A stretch of DNA of 64,000 nucleotides from Brachybacterium subflavum (lineage in GTDB: Bacteria; Actinomycetota; Actinomycetes; Actinomycetales; Dermabacteraceae), in the NCBI RefSeq assembly GCF_009299795.1, contig NZ_VIGP01000003.1, forward strand, positions 248,001 through 312,000, given 5' to 3'. Numbering within the stretch: the first letter of the stretch is position 1; each line of letters begins with the position of its first letter. The position numbers and the translations under genes are program-made. Below are positions 21,675 to 32,578 of the stretch, in pieces. The notes under the pieces are model-generated. The model ran no database searches. It was not told the DNA's origin and worked only from the letters and a program-made list of their open reading frames with translations.

Positions 21675-22475
21675 GTGCCCGACACCCCCGCCGCCTTCCT
21701 GGTCCTGGACGACGCCCTCGCCGCTCTCGGCGGGGGCTCGCCCTATGAGCTGACGGGCGAGGAGGGGCGGCACGCGGCCAAGGTCGCCCGCATCCGTGCG
21801 GGGGAGCGGGTCCTGCTCAGCGATGCGGACGGGCGCCAGGTCGGGGCCGAGGTCACCGAGGCGCGCAAGGAGGAGCTCTCCCTGCGCCTTCTCGAGGATC
21901 CCTCGGATCCGGTGCTCCGCATCCCGCGTCTCTCCCTCGTCCAGGCGCTCGCCACCGGCGGCCGGGACGAGCAGGCGATCGAGTCGGCGACCGAGCTGGG
22001 CGTGGACCGGGTGACGCCCTGGATCGCGCAGCGCTCGGTCTCCGTGTGGAAGGGCGAGAAGCTGCGCAAGGGCCGCGCGCGGTGGGAGAACACGGTGCGC
22101 GCCGCCGTCAAGCAGTGCCGTCGGCGCGGCATCCCCGCGGTCGACGAGGCGCGGACCAGCGCCCGGCTCGTCGAGGATCTGCGTGCGCGCTCCGCGGCGG
22201 GGGCCATGGTCCTCGTGCTGCACGAGCAGGAGTCGGTGGGGCTCATGGGGCTCGCCGAGCAGCTGCGCGGCCTGCGGGACGACGAGGTGCCTGCCGCTGT
22301 GCCCGAGATCGTGGTGGTCGTCGGCCCCGAGGGCGGGATATCCCCGGAGGAGCTCGCGCAGTTGAAGGAGGCCGGTGCGCGATCCGTGCTGCTGGGCCCC
22401 GAGGTTCTGCGCTCCTCGACCGCCGGCCCCGCGGCCCTCGCCGTGATCAGCGCACTCATCGGCCGCTGGGGCTGA
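21675..22475 (+). CDS. rsmE: 16S rRNA (uracil1498-N3)-methyltransferase
   Basis: RsmE methylates U1498 of 16S rRNA. The 266-residue SPOUT-class enzyme has an N-terminal PUA-like domain (GEEGRHAAKVARIRAGE) and a knotted C-terminal domain with VVVGPEGGISPEEL and LGPEVLRSSTAGPAAL, the cofactor-binding knot. It follows dnaJ by 26 bases in the arrangement usual for actinobacteria. GTG start with GAGGAG upstream. Confidence 0.92.
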   Translation: MPDTPAAFLVLDDALAALGGGSPYELTGEEGRHAAKVARIRAGERVLLSDADGRQVGAEVTEARKEELSLRLLEDPSDPVLRIPRLSLVQALATGGRDEQAIESATELGVDRVTPWIAQRSVSVWKGEKLRKGRARWENTVRAAVKQCRRRGIPAVDEARTSARLVEDLRARSAAGAMVLVLHEQESVGLMGLAEQLRGLRDDEVPAAVPEIVVVVGPEGGISPEELAQLKEAGARSVLLGPEVLRSSTAGPAALAVISALIGRWG

Positions 22476-22510
22476 GAGCGGTCCTCTGAGCGGACCGGCC
22501 CCGGACGCAG

Positions 22511-22545
22511 GCGGGCCCGGGACCCCTCGGGGATCCCGGGCCCGC
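22511..22545. terminator. Hairpin after rsmE
   Basis: Arms 22511-22526 and 22529-22545 pair almost perfectly, with one bulged base at 22533, around a very short loop. It lies between the convergent rsmE and FMN-reductase genes. There is no T-run. Confidence 0.72.
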
Positions 22546-22601
22546 CCGGTGGTCGATGCCGCTGCTCGCGGCTGCGCGCATTCCTGCGCGCGCCCTGCGG
22601 T

Positions 22602-23144
22602 TCAGGCGGCCGGCTGCAGCGCCTTCTCCTCGAGGGAGACGAGGTCCGCGGCGAGGCGCTCGACCTTCTCCTGGGCGACGAACAGCTCGCCCTCGAGCGA
22701 GAGGTCCTCGCGGAAGCCCAGACCGATCGAGTCGATGACCTCGGCCCCGACGCGGGTCATGAGGGTCTCCAGGAGGGGCAGCACCTCGTTGGCGGCGTTC
22801 CAGCCGTAGCCGATCAGCAGCAGCGGCAGACCGCTCCACTCGCCGTAGAGGAAGTCGACGGCGTTCTTGAGGGCGCCGGGGTAGGAGCCGTTGTACTGGG
22901 GGGTGAGGATCACGGCGGCGTCGAGGGAGGCGATGCGCTCGCCCCAGCTGCGCCCGTGGTCGGTGGTCTTGTCCGCCCCGGACTTCGGGGACTGCGGCTC
23001 GTCGAAGGCGGGCAGCGCGATCTCGCGCAGATCGATCAGATCCACCTCGAAGCGGTCGTCGACCGCCTCGGAGACCCAGCGCGCCACGTGATCGGCGACG
23101 CGGTTCGGGCGGGCGCTGGAGAGGATGATTCCGAGCTTGGGCAT
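22602..23144 (-). CDS. NADPH-dependent FMN reductase family protein
   Basis: A 180-residue flavodoxin-like reductase. It shows the N-terminal flavin phosphate loop (SSARPNRVADHVARW) and the PQYNGSYPGALKNAVDFL segment typical of the family. Members reduce flavins, quinones or azo compounds with NAD(P)H; the substrate cannot be read from sequence. It lies opposite to the run rsmE-HIT-phoH, which is usually contiguous in actinobacteria, so it may be an insertion. An inverted-repeat operator candidate is just upstream of its ATG. Confidence 0.85.
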   Translation of the reverse strand: MPKLGIILSSARPNRVADHVARWVSEAVDDRFEVDLIDLREIALPAFDEPQSPKSGADKTTDHGRSWGERIASLDAAVILTPQYNGSYPGALKNAVDFLYGEWSGLPLLLIGYGWNAANEVLPLLETLMTRVGAEVIDSIGLGFREDLSLEGELFVAQEKVERLAADLVSLEEKALQPAA

Positions 23145-23164
23145 TCCGAGGACCTCTTGAAAGT

Positions 23165-23198
23165 AGTTGACAACTGAACCAGTCGTGGACAGTCAACT
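23165..23198 (-). promoter_or_regulatory. Operator-like inverted repeats upstream of FMN reductase
   Basis: AGTTGACAACT (23165-23175) is an 11-base palindrome 21 bases before the reductase ATG. A mirrored half-site, AGTCAACT, lies at 23191-23198. This region is less GC-rich than its surroundings. A MarR-, PadR- or TetR-type regulator is plausible, but none is encoded nearby. Confidence 0.5.
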
Positions 23199-23345
23199 CC
23201 TTGGGACCCTCGAAAGCCAGGAACATGAACCAGCTGTGGCCGACCCCACGCGCGTCCGGCTCCCGCAGACGAGTGCTCGCCCCCTCCGGCGGGGGAGCGC
23301 GATTCCGCTCGGCCCCGCCGGCCCGCGGCCCGTAGAATCGGACGC

Positions 23346-23741
23346 ATGATGAGCACCGAGCCCAGCAGCGCCCCGTCGCCCGGGCCCTCGGCCTCGATCC
23401 GCGTCGACCCCGAGTGCGTCTTCTGCAGGATCGTGGCGGGGGAGATCCCCTCCGAGCGCGTCCACGAGGACGAGTCGGTGATCGCCTTCCAGGACCTCTC
23501 GCCGAAGGCCCCCGTCCACGTCCTCGTCGTGCCGCGCACCCACCTGCGCGACGTCCGCGAGCTCGCGACCGAGCCGTCCCTGCTGGCCCACGTGGCCTCC
23601 GTGGCCGGCGACCTCGCCGCCGATCTCGCGGACGGCGACTTCCGCCTCGTCTTCAACACCGGCGCACAGGCCGGCCAGACCGTCTTCCACGTGCATGCGC
23701 ACGTGCTCGCGGGCGGAGAGCTCGCAGAAGGAGAGATGTGA
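23346..23741 (+). CDS. HIT-family nucleotide hydrolase
   Basis: This 131-residue histidine-triad protein has His115-x-His117-x-His119 (FHVHAHV) and a CxxC at 24-27 (CVFC), one half of the zinc site in the HinT branch. These enzymes hydrolyse AMP-lysine and related phosphoramidates. Its stop overlaps the phoH start, so the two are coupled. The start could be either of two adjacent ATG codons. Confidence 0.88.
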   Translation: MMSTEPSSAPSPGPSASIRVDPECVFCRIVAGEIPSERVHEDESVIAFQDLSPKAPVHVLVVPRTHLRDVRELATEPSLLAHVASVAGDLAADLADGDFRLVFNTGAQAGQTVFHVHAHVLAGGELAEGEM

Positions 23742-24853
23742 GCGACCCCGCCACTCCCGCACCGGGCCCCGAGCCCGCCCTCACCGAGAGGCACCTCTCG
23801 ATCCCCGATCATCTCAGCCCCCTGCAGGTGCTCGGCGAGTCCGACAGCGCCCTGGACGCCCTCGAAGGGGCAGTCCCCGAGGCGGACATCGTGGTGCGCG
23901 GTCACCGGGTCACGCTGCGCGGCACCGCCGACGCGGTGCGCCGCGGCGAGCACATCGTGCGCTCGCTCATCCAGATCGCGCAGCAGGGCCAGACCGTCAC
24001 CCCCGAGGCCGTCGGCCGCGCGGCCGCCCTCTACGGCGACGAGCGCGCCGCCGGCGAGCGCATCGACACCGTGCTCTCGCAGGCCGTGCTGTCCTCGCGC
24101 GGGCGCACGATCCGCCCCAAGACCCTGGGCCAGAAGCAGTACATCGATGCGATCGAGAACTCGACGGTCACCTTCGGCATCGGCCCCGCCGGCACCGGCA
24201 AGACCTACCTCGCCGTCGCCGTCGCGGTGCGCATGCTGCTGAGCAAGCAGGTCGAGCGGATCATCCTCACCCGACCCGCGGTCGAGGCGGGGGAGCGGCT
24301 CGGATTCCTCCCGGGCGGGCTCAACGAGAAGATCGACCCCTACCTGCGCCCGCTCTACGACGCGCTCCACGACATGCTCGACCCCGAGTCGATCCCGCGG
24401 CTGATGGGCGCCGGCACCATCGAGGTGGCGCCGCTGGCGTACATGCGCGGGCGCACCCTGAACGACGCCTTCATCATCCTCGACGAGGCCCAGAACACGA
24501 GCCCCGAGCAGATGAAGATGTTCCTCACGCGCCTCGGCTTCAACTCGACGATGGTCGTCACCGGCGATGTCACCCAGGTCGATCTGCCCGGCGGCCAGCC
24601 CAGCGGGCTCAAGGTCGTCGAGCAGGTCCTGCAGGGGATCGACGACATCTCCTTCTGCCGGCTCACGCCGCAGGACGTCGTGCGCCACCGGCTGGTCTCC
24701 GAGATCGTCGAGGCCTACGGCCGCTGGGAGATCGGCGGCCGCGATGCCCGCGGCGGCCCCGGCGGCGCGGGCGGACGCACGAACAGGGGCTCCTCCGAGG
24801 ATCGCGGAGGATCCGGCCAGCGCCGGCACGAGAGCAGGAGCACCGGCCGATGA
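23738..24853 (+). CDS. phoH: PhoH-family ATPase
   Basis: This 371-residue P-loop ATPase has Walker A GPAGTGKT at 149-156, Walker B IILDEAQN, and an N-terminal domain with VVRGHRVTLRGTADAV. PhoH is generally linked to RNA metabolism and found with YbeY; its exact substrate is unsettled. The C-terminus ends in a Gly/Arg-rich disordered tail. GTG start, four-base overlap with the HIT gene; ybeY overlaps at the other end. Confidence 0.88.
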   Translation: MSDPATPAPGPEPALTERHLSIPDHLSPLQVLGESDSALDALEGAVPEADIVVRGHRVTLRGTADAVRRGEHIVRSLIQIAQQGQTVTPEAVGRAAALYGDERAAGERIDTVLSQAVLSSRGRTIRPKTLGQKQYIDAIENSTVTFGIGPAGTGKTYLAVAVAVRMLLSKQVERIILTRPAVEAGERLGFLPGGLNEKIDPYLRPLYDALHDMLDPESIPRLMGAGTIEVAPLAYMRGRTLNDAFIILDEAQNTSPEQMKMFLTRLGFNSTMVVTGDVTQVDLPGGQPSGLKVVEQVLQGIDDISFCRLTPQDVVRHRLVSEIVEAYGRWEIGGRDARGGPGGAGGRTNRGSSEDRGGSGQRRHESRSTGR

Positions 24854-25317
24854 GCATCGAGGTCCGCAACGAGACCACCACCCGCATCGATGAGCGCGAG
24901 TTCGTCGACCTCGCGCGCTTCGTGCTCGAGAAGATGCGTATGCATCCGCTCACCGAGCTCTCGATCCTCTTCGTGGACGAGTCGGCCATGGAGCAGCTGC
25001 ACATCCAGTGGATGGACGAGCCGGGGCCCACGGACGTGCTCAGCTTCCCCATGGACGAGCTCACGCCGGGCACCGAGGACCAGGCCGCCCCCGAGGGCCT
25101 CCTCGGCGACATCGCGATCTGCCCGAGCGTCGCCGCCACGCAGGCCGCCTCGTCCGGGCACAGCGCGGTCGAGGAGATGCTGCTCCTGGCCACCCACGGC
25201 ATGCTCCACCTCATGGGCTACGACCACGCCGAGGAGGACGAGAAGAAGGTCATGTTCGACCTCCAGCGCCGTCTGCTGCTGACCTTCCTCTCCACGCGCG
25301 GCCAGGACTCCGAGTGA
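24850..25317 (+). CDS. ybeY: Endoribonuclease YbeY
   Basis: YbeY is a metal-dependent RNase needed for 16S rRNA 3' maturation and ribosome quality control. The 155-residue protein has the zinc motif His116-x3-His120-x5-His126 in HGMLHLMGYDH, plus GPTDVLSFPM near residue 60. It overlaps phoH by four bases and the next gene by four bases (GTGA). Confidence 0.92.
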   Translation: MSIEVRNETTTRIDEREFVDLARFVLEKMRMHPLTELSILFVDESAMEQLHIQWMDEPGPTDVLSFPMDELTPGTEDQAAPEGLLGDIAICPSVAATQAASSGHSAVEEMLLLATHGMLHLMGYDHAEEDEKKVMFDLQRRLLLTFLSTRGQDSE

Positions 25318-26687
25318 CGGCGCTGCTCCTCGTCCTCATCCCGCTGGCCGTGCTCGGCATGGTCTGCGGCGGTCTGCTCTCCGCGGCCGACGCCGCGCTG
25401 CTGGGCACCTCCCGCGCGGCGCTCGAGCGCCACCTCGAGGAGGCCGAGGCCCCCGAGCGCGTGCGCCGCCGCGTGCTCCACCAGCACGAGGACGCCCCGC
25501 ACACCCTCGCCGCGATCGGCCTGGGCCGCGTGATCTCGGAATCCATCATGGCCGTCGCGATCACCGCGATCGTGTTCGAGACCATGGAAGGCTGGGTGCT
25601 GCCCACCCTGATCTCCGTGGCGATCGCGGTCGTCGGCTCGTTCCTCGTGGTCTCCGTGTCCCCGCGCACCGTGGGGCGTCGCCGGCCCGAGCGGTTCTCG
25701 ACGCTGCTGTCCGGGCTGATCGGCGTGGTGCGCAGCCTCCTCGGACCGCTCGCGCGCCTCATGATCCACGTGGGCTCCGCCTTCACGCCCGGCGGCAAGA
25801 TCTCCGGCGGCCCGTACGCGACCGAGGCCGAGCTGCGCCAGTACGTCGACCGCGCGATGGAGAACGAGGAGCTCGAGGACTCCGAGCGCGACATGATCCA
25901 GGGCGTCTTCGACCTCGGCGACACACTGGTGCGCGAGATCATGGTCCCGCGCACCGACATCGTCACGGTCACCGCGGACACGACCGCGGAGAAGGCCATG
26001 CGCCTGTTCGTGCGCTCCGGCTACTCCCGGATCCCCGTGGTCGGGGAGACGGTCGACGACCTCCAGGGCGTCCTCTACGTCAAGGACGTCATGCGCACGA
26101 TCCACTCCCCGTGGGATCCCCGCCCCGAGCGGCCCGTCGCCGAGATCATGCGCGCGCCCATGGTGCTGCCCGAGTTCCTCGGGGCCGACGAGGTGCTGCA
26201 CGCCATGCAGACCCGCCGCGTGCACATCGCGATCCTCGTCGACGAGTACGGCGGGGTCTCCGGCATGGTCACGATCGAGGACGTCCTCGAGGAGATCGTC
26301 GGAGAGATCGCGGACGAGCACGACCGCGCCGAGCTGCGCATCGAGGACCTCGGCGACGGCGTGTTCCGGGTGCCCGCCCGCGAGAGCATCGGAACGGCCG
26401 GCGAGCTCTTCGGCCTGGACATCGAGGACGAGGACGTCGACACCGTCGGCGGTCTGCTGACCAAGGCGCTCGGGCGGATCCCGATCCTCGGAGCGGAGGC
26501 CGACGCGCTGGGCCTCCACGTGGAGGCCGACCGCACCGGCGGGCGCCGCAAGCAGCTCGCGACCGTGCTCGTCAGCCGCACACCCAAGGACGAGCGCGAG
26601 GACACCCGCACCGGCGCGGTGCCCGTGATCGCTGCTCACGAGGACGAGAACGGCGACGCCGTCTCCGAGGAGGAGCACCATGCCTGA
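25314..26687 (+). CDS. CorC/HlyC-type CBS and transporter-associated domain membrane protein
   Basis: This 457-residue protein has an N-terminal DUF21/CNNM-type membrane region (about four segments, 1-130) and paired CBS domains from about 205-330. A C-terminal CorC_HlyC domain follows (FGLDIEDEDVDTVGGLL). Family members are linked to magnesium or cobalt export and are often mislabelled hemolysins. It is translationally coupled to ybeY, and era begins inside its last codons. The acidic C-terminal tail is probably flexible. Confidence 0.85.
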   Translation: MTALLLVLIPLAVLGMVCGGLLSAADAALLGTSRAALERHLEEAEAPERVRRRVLHQHEDAPHTLAAIGLGRVISESIMAVAITAIVFETMEGWVLPTLISVAIAVVGSFLVVSVSPRTVGRRRPERFSTLLSGLIGVVRSLLGPLARLMIHVGSAFTPGGKISGGPYATEAELRQYVDRAMENEELEDSERDMIQGVFDLGDTLVREIMVPRTDIVTVTADTTAEKAMRLFVRSGYSRIPVVGETVDDLQGVLYVKDVMRTIHSPWDPRPERPVAEIMRAPMVLPEFLGADEVLHAMQTRRVHIAILVDEYGGVSGMVTIEDVLEEIVGEIADEHDRAELRIEDLGDGVFRVPARESIGTAGELFGLDIEDEDVDTVGGLLTKALGRIPILGAEADALGLHVEADRTGGRRKQLATVLVSRTPKDEREDTRTGAVPVIAAHEDENGDAVSEEEHHA

Positions 26688-27654
26688 GAGCAGCATCGGG
26701 AGCGGCGAGGCCGGCGGTCCTCTCGAGCACCGCGCGGGCTTCGTCGCGCTCGTCGGCCGGCCCAACGTCGGCAAGTCGACCCTGACGAACGCCTTGGTGG
26801 GGGAGAAGGTCGCGATCACCTCCTCCAAGCCGCAGACCACGCGGCGCGCGATCCGCGGCATCCTCACCCGCGAGGACGCCCAGATCATCCTCGTGGACAC
26901 CCCCGGTGTGCACCGCCCGCGCACGCTGCTGGGGGAGCGCCTGAACGACCTCGTGCGCGAGACGCTGACCGAGGTCGACGTGGTGGGATTCTGCCTGCCC
27001 GCCGATCAGAAGATCGGGCCGGGGGACCGCTTCATCGCCGAGGACCTCGCCGAGATGCGTCAGGGCCGACGCGGGCCGAAGGTGGTCGCGATCGTCACCA
27101 AGTGCGACCTCGTGCGGCCCGAGCGGATCGCCGAGCACCTCATGGACGTCGACCAGCTGCTCGACGTCGACGCGATCGTCCCGATCAGCGCCGTCACCGG
27201 ACGCCAGATCGACGACCTCGTGGGCGTGATCGCGGGCCTTCTGCCCGAGAGCCCGCAGCTGTACCCCGACGGGCAGCTCACCGAGGAGAGCGACGAGGAC
27301 CGCATCGCCGAGCTCATCCGCGAGGCCGCCCTCGAGGGCGTGCGCGACGAGCTCCCGCACTCGATCGCCGTGGTGGTCGAGGAGATCGCCGAGACCGATC
27401 CCGACGGCGACCCCTTCGCCGAGGTCGCCCCCGGGGAGGGGCGCCTCGTGGTGCGGGCGAGCCTCTTCGTCGAGCGCGACAGCCAGAAGGGCATCATCAT
27501 CGGCCGCGGCGGCTCCCGGCTGAAGGAGGTCGGCGCGCATGCCCGCGAAGGCATCAATGCGCTGCTGGGCCGGCGGGTCCACCTCGACCTGCGCGTCAAG
27601 GTCGCCAAGGACTGGCAGCGCGACCCCCGCCAGCTCGGGCGGCTCGGATTCTGA
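26680..27654 (+). CDS. era: GTPase Era
   Basis: Era binds the 3' end of 16S rRNA during 30S assembly. The 324-residue protein has GRPNVGKST at 26-34, DTPGVH as switch II, TKCDL as the base motif and a C-terminal KH domain (GIIIGRGGSRLKEVG). The ATG lies 8 bases inside the upstream gene, so translation is coupled across HIT-phoH-ybeY-corC-like-era. This is the usual ribosome-maturation neighbourhood. Confidence 0.94.
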   Translation: MPESSIGSGEAGGPLEHRAGFVALVGRPNVGKSTLTNALVGEKVAITSSKPQTTRRAIRGILTREDAQIILVDTPGVHRPRTLLGERLNDLVRETLTEVDVVGFCLPADQKIGPGDRFIAEDLAEMRQGRRGPKVVAIVTKCDLVRPERIAEHLMDVDQLLDVDAIVPISAVTGRQIDDLVGVIAGLLPESPQLYPDGQLTEESDEDRIAELIREAALEGVRDELPHSIAVVVEEIAETDPDGDPFAEVAPGEGRLVVRASLFVERDSQKGIIIGRGGSRLKEVGAHAREGINALLGRRVHLDLRVKVAKDWQRDPRQLGRLGF

Positions 27655-27696
27655 GACGGGGATCGGGTGCGCCGCGCCGGGTGTACGGTGTCTCAC

Positions 27697-29711
<2,015 letters not shown>

Positions 29712-29735
29712 TCCGGCGCGGCATGGTGCCTTGGT

Positions 29736-29768
29736 AGGGGCCGACGGGCAGCATCCCCGTCGGCCCCT
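29736..29768 (+). terminator. Hairpin after leuA
   Basis: A perfect 13-base-pair stem (29736-29748 with 29756-29768) around a 7-base loop begins 24 bases after the leuA stop. The rest of the 29712-29965 gap holds one short 16-base palindrome (29773-29788) and no gene that I can see. Confidence 0.75.
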
Positions 29769-29977
29769 TCATGCCCTCTCGAGAGGGCCTTCCCGGCCCC
29801 ACGCGGCCTCCGCGGGCCGCTGGTGGAAGCCGTGCCATATACGCCATGGCTCCCCACCAACGGCCCTTCCACGACACCTCGCAGCCGGCGCACGGGGGGC
29901 GACCTCTGGCAGGCCGCCGCTCTCCGCGTGCCCTCCAGCTCCTGGAGCCTGAGTAAGCTCGCGCCATGGCCCACTAG

Positions 29978-30379
29978 GTGAAGACGAAGCCTACGCAGGA
30001 GGACCCCCTCGCCTATTGCGCCGCTCTGCCGACTTCTCGGCGGCGCGACGAGGGCGCCCGTCTGCTCGACCTGTTCGGCGAGGTGACCGGGGCGCCGCCC
30101 GTCATGTGGGGACCGAGCATGATCGGCTACGGCGAGAGCGAGTATCACGGCCGCACCTCGCACGGCACCTGGTTCCGGGTCGGCTTCAGTCCCCGGAAGG
30201 CCGCGATCTCCCTGTACGGCCTGCAGGACCATGCACAGTCGGCGCCGCTGCTCGAGACGCTCGGCAGGCACCGACGCGGCGCGGGCTGCGTGTACGTCAA
30301 CGGCCTGAAGGACGTCGACGAGGACGTGCTGCGGGAGCTCATCGCACTGGGCTGGAGCAGCGCCACCGCGGGCTGCTGA
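29978..30379 (+). CDS. DUF1801 family protein, N-terminus possibly broken by TAG
   Basis: The 133-residue product has a strong family match: VKTKPTQEDP, then VMWGPSMIGYGE, RVGFSPRKAAISLYG and VYVNGLKDVDEDVLRELI. Homologues usually begin Met-Ala plus one or two residues before VKTKPT. Here ATG-GCC-CAC at 29966 is followed by TAG (29975-29977) and then GTG (29978). A single base change from GAG would restore the expected start. Translation may begin at the GTG or restart there after a four-codon peptide. The rest of the frame is intact, so the gene is probably still functional or only recently damaged. Function is unknown. Confidence 0.7.
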   Translation: MKTKPTQEDPLAYCAALPTSRRRDEGARLLDLFGEVTGAPPVMWGPSMIGYGESEYHGRTSHGTWFRVGFSPRKAAISLYGLQDHAQSAPLLETLGRHRRGAGCVYVNGLKDVDEDVLRELIALGWSSATAGC

Positions 30380-30406
30380 CTCGGCGCGGACCGGACCCGG
30401 CGGCCG

Positions 30407-31537
30407 TCAGGGACGGTCGGACGGCCCGCGATCCTCGCCGGCCTCGTGCTCCTGCGGGTCCAGGACCGGGAACTGGCCGGTGACGGCCTCCGGCTCGGCG
30501 ATCGCCTGCACGGACAGCGCGGCGGGGTACTCGTCGGCCGGGAGCGGCTCGAGCTCGCCGTCGCCGGGTGCGGGGCGTGCCGCCCGGTCCGCAGCGTCCG
30601 CGCCGCGGGCCCGGGCGCGCCGGGCGGTGATCGTGGTCCCGGCGCTCGCGGCGACGACGAGCACCACGGCGAACAGTCCGTAGACGGTGGGCACCTGGGC
30701 GAGCAGGAGGAGTCCGGCGATCGTGGCGATCGCCGGCTCGAGGCTGAGCAGGATCCCGAACACGTGCCGGGGCAGGCGCCGCAGCGCCGCGAGCTCGAGG
30801 GTGTACGGGATGACCGAGGCGAGCAGGGCGGTGGCCACGGCGAGCAGCAGCAGCCCCGGGCGCGTGACAGCGGTGAGGGCACCGCCCGCACCGAGCGGGA
30901 GCAGGGCGAGGGCCCCGATCGCGAGTGCGACCGCGAGACCGCCCTGACCGGGGACGTGCCGACCCACGTGCGCGCTCGCGAGCACGTAGAACCCCCAGAA
31001 CACCGCGGCGATCAGCGCGAACAGGACGCCCACGGGATCGAGCGCCCCGGCACCCGCGAGGCTCTCGAGCCCGAACATCCCGATCCCCGCCAGGGCGAGC
31101 ACCACGCAGGCCAGATCGGCGACGCGGCGCGAGAGGATCGCCGAGAGCACGAGCGGGCCCAGGAACTCGATCGCGACCGCCGTGCCCAGCGGGATCCGCT
31201 CGATCGCCGCGTAGAAGCTGCCGTTCATGGCGCCCAGTGCGAGGCCGAAGGCGAGCACTGCACGCCACTGCCCGCCGTTCCAGCCGCGCACCGCCGGGCG
31301 CACGAGGGCCAGCAGGACGATCGCCGCGATCCCCAGGCGCAGGCACGTCACGCCCCACGAGCCGAGCGCGGGGAACAGCTGGGCGGCGAGCGCCGCCCCG
31401 AACTGCAGCGAGGTGCACGAGCCCAGGATCATGAGCACCGCGGGGGCGACGGGGGACGCGGGGGAGGGCTGCGCGAATGCGGTCGAGCCGGCGACGGGCT
31501 GCGCGGCTGCGGTGGAGGGCGCGGACGAGGAGGTCAC
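30407..31537 (-). CDS. EamA-family (RhtA-like) amino acid or metabolite exporter
   Basis: This 376-residue protein has about ten membrane segments forming two EamA repeats, with FGLALGAMNGSFYAAIERIP and VFWGFYVLASAHVG marking equivalent positions. It is most like the RhtA threonine/homoserine exporter group; the substrate is not readable. A soluble tail of about 80 residues follows the last segment. It is divergent from a LysR-type gene 112 bases away, which probably controls it. The GTG at 31537 is the best start, but its ribosome site is weak. Confidence 0.8.
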   Translation of the reverse strand: MTSSSAPSTAAAQPVAGSTAFAQPSPASPVAPAVLMILGSCTSLQFGAALAAQLFPALGSWGVTCLRLGIAAIVLLALVRPAVRGWNGGQWRAVLAFGLALGAMNGSFYAAIERIPLGTAVAIEFLGPLVLSAILSRRVADLACVVLALAGIGMFGLESLAGAGALDPVGVLFALIAAVFWGFYVLASAHVGRHVPGQGGLAVALAIGALALLPLGAGGALTAVTRPGLLLLAVATALLASVIPYTLELAALRRLPRHVFGILLSLEPAIATIAGLLLLAQVPTVYGLFAVVLVVAASAGTTITARRARARGADAADRAARPAPGDGELEPLPADEYPAALSVQAIAEPEAVTGQFPVLDPQEHEAGEDRGPSDRP

Positions 31538-31649
31538 GCATCGATTCTCCACGCGATCACCGGCACGTGGAAGATCAGCAGCGCGAGGATTCGTGCGCGA
31601 TACCGTGAAGCATTGCTGAATGGTCGCTCGAAGGCCCCCAGGAGGTCCG

Positions 31650-32570
31650 ATGCTCCACCTCTCCCGGCTGCGCACTCTGCACGAGCTCGCGCGCCTCGGG
31701 ACCGTCGGCGCGGTCGCACGCAGCCTCGCGTACTCGCCGTCCGCCGTCTCCCAGCAGCTCGCCCAGCTCGAGAAGGAGACCGGTGCGCACCTCACCGAGC
31801 ACGTGGGCAGACGCCTGGTCCTCACCGACGCGGGACGTCTGCTCGCCGAGCACGCAGCCGTGCTGCTGGAGGGCGTCGAGCGCGCCGAGTCGGACCTCGC
31901 GGCGACCCGGCCCGCACTCTCGGGAGTGCTGCGGGTGGCCTCGTTCCAGTCGGTCATGCTCTCGCTCATCCCTCCCGCGCTCACGGTGCTCTCGGCCGCG
32001 CATCCCGACCTGCAGATCGAGGTCCACCAGCGCGAGGTCGAGCCCGCCTACGAGGGTCTGCTCGCCCACGAGTTCGACCTCGTGCTCGGCGAGGAGTACC
32101 CCGGGCTCGACGAGCCGCACCGGCCGGGCGTCCAGCGCGAGCCCCTGCTGGAGGATCCGCTCCTGCTGGCCGTCCCGTCGTCGGGGCCCTGGTGCGACCC
32201 GGCGCGGATCGAGGATCTCGCCGACGCCAGCTGGACGGCGGACCCGGAGACCGTCATGCCCGGCGTCTGGGTGCGCAGCCATCTGCGCCGACGGGGCCTC
32301 GAGCCGCGTGTCCGCTTCGAGACCATCGACCTGCTCCTGCAGGCCCACCTGGTGCGCTCAGGGCATGCGGTCGCGATCCTCCCCGGGCTCGTGGCGCGCG
32401 AGCACCTGGGACCCGCACGGCTCCTCGAGCTCGCCGGCGCGCCCCACCGTCGGCTCCACACGGCGGTGCACAGCGGCCGCCGCGATCATCCGGCCACGCG
32501 CGCGCTGCGCACGGCCCTCGCCGAGGCCGCCGCCACTCTGGATTCGGCGGTTCCGCCGAAACTCTCTTGA
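31650..32570 (+). CDS. LysR-family transcriptional regulator
   Basis: The 306-residue protein has the N-terminal winged helix (LARLGTVGAVARSLAYSPSAVSQQLAQLEKE) and a periplasmic-binding-like effector domain (VLRVASFQS onward). GGAGGT precedes the ATG. Its divergent position next to the RhtA-like exporter is the classic layout for a LysR regulator and its target, comparable to LysG-LysE. The effector is unknown. Confidence 0.85.
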   Translation: MLHLSRLRTLHELARLGTVGAVARSLAYSPSAVSQQLAQLEKETGAHLTEHVGRRLVLTDAGRLLAEHAAVLLEGVERAESDLAATRPALSGVLRVASFQSVMLSLIPPALTVLSAAHPDLQIEVHQREVEPAYEGLLAHEFDLVLGEEYPGLDEPHRPGVQREPLLEDPLLLAVPSSGPWCDPARIEDLADASWTADPETVMPGVWVRSHLRRRGLEPRVRFETIDLLLQAHLVRSGHAVAILPGLVAREHLGPARLLELAGAPHRRLHTAVHSGRRDHPATRALRTALAEAAATLDSAVPPKLS

Positions 32571-32578
32571 TATCAAGA
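32565..32578. promoter_or_regulatory. AT-rich palindromic operator candidate
   Basis: TCTTGATATCAAGA is a perfect 14-base palindrome across the lysR stop codon, 100 bases before the methyltransferase. It stands out in very GC-rich surroundings and resembles sites for dimeric winged-helix repressors. The regulator is unknown. Confidence 0.5.

Noticed and set aside
29975-29977. TAG read through as pyrrolysine
   Set aside because: No pyrrolysine machinery is expected in this lineage; restart at the adjacent GTG or a point mutation is simpler.
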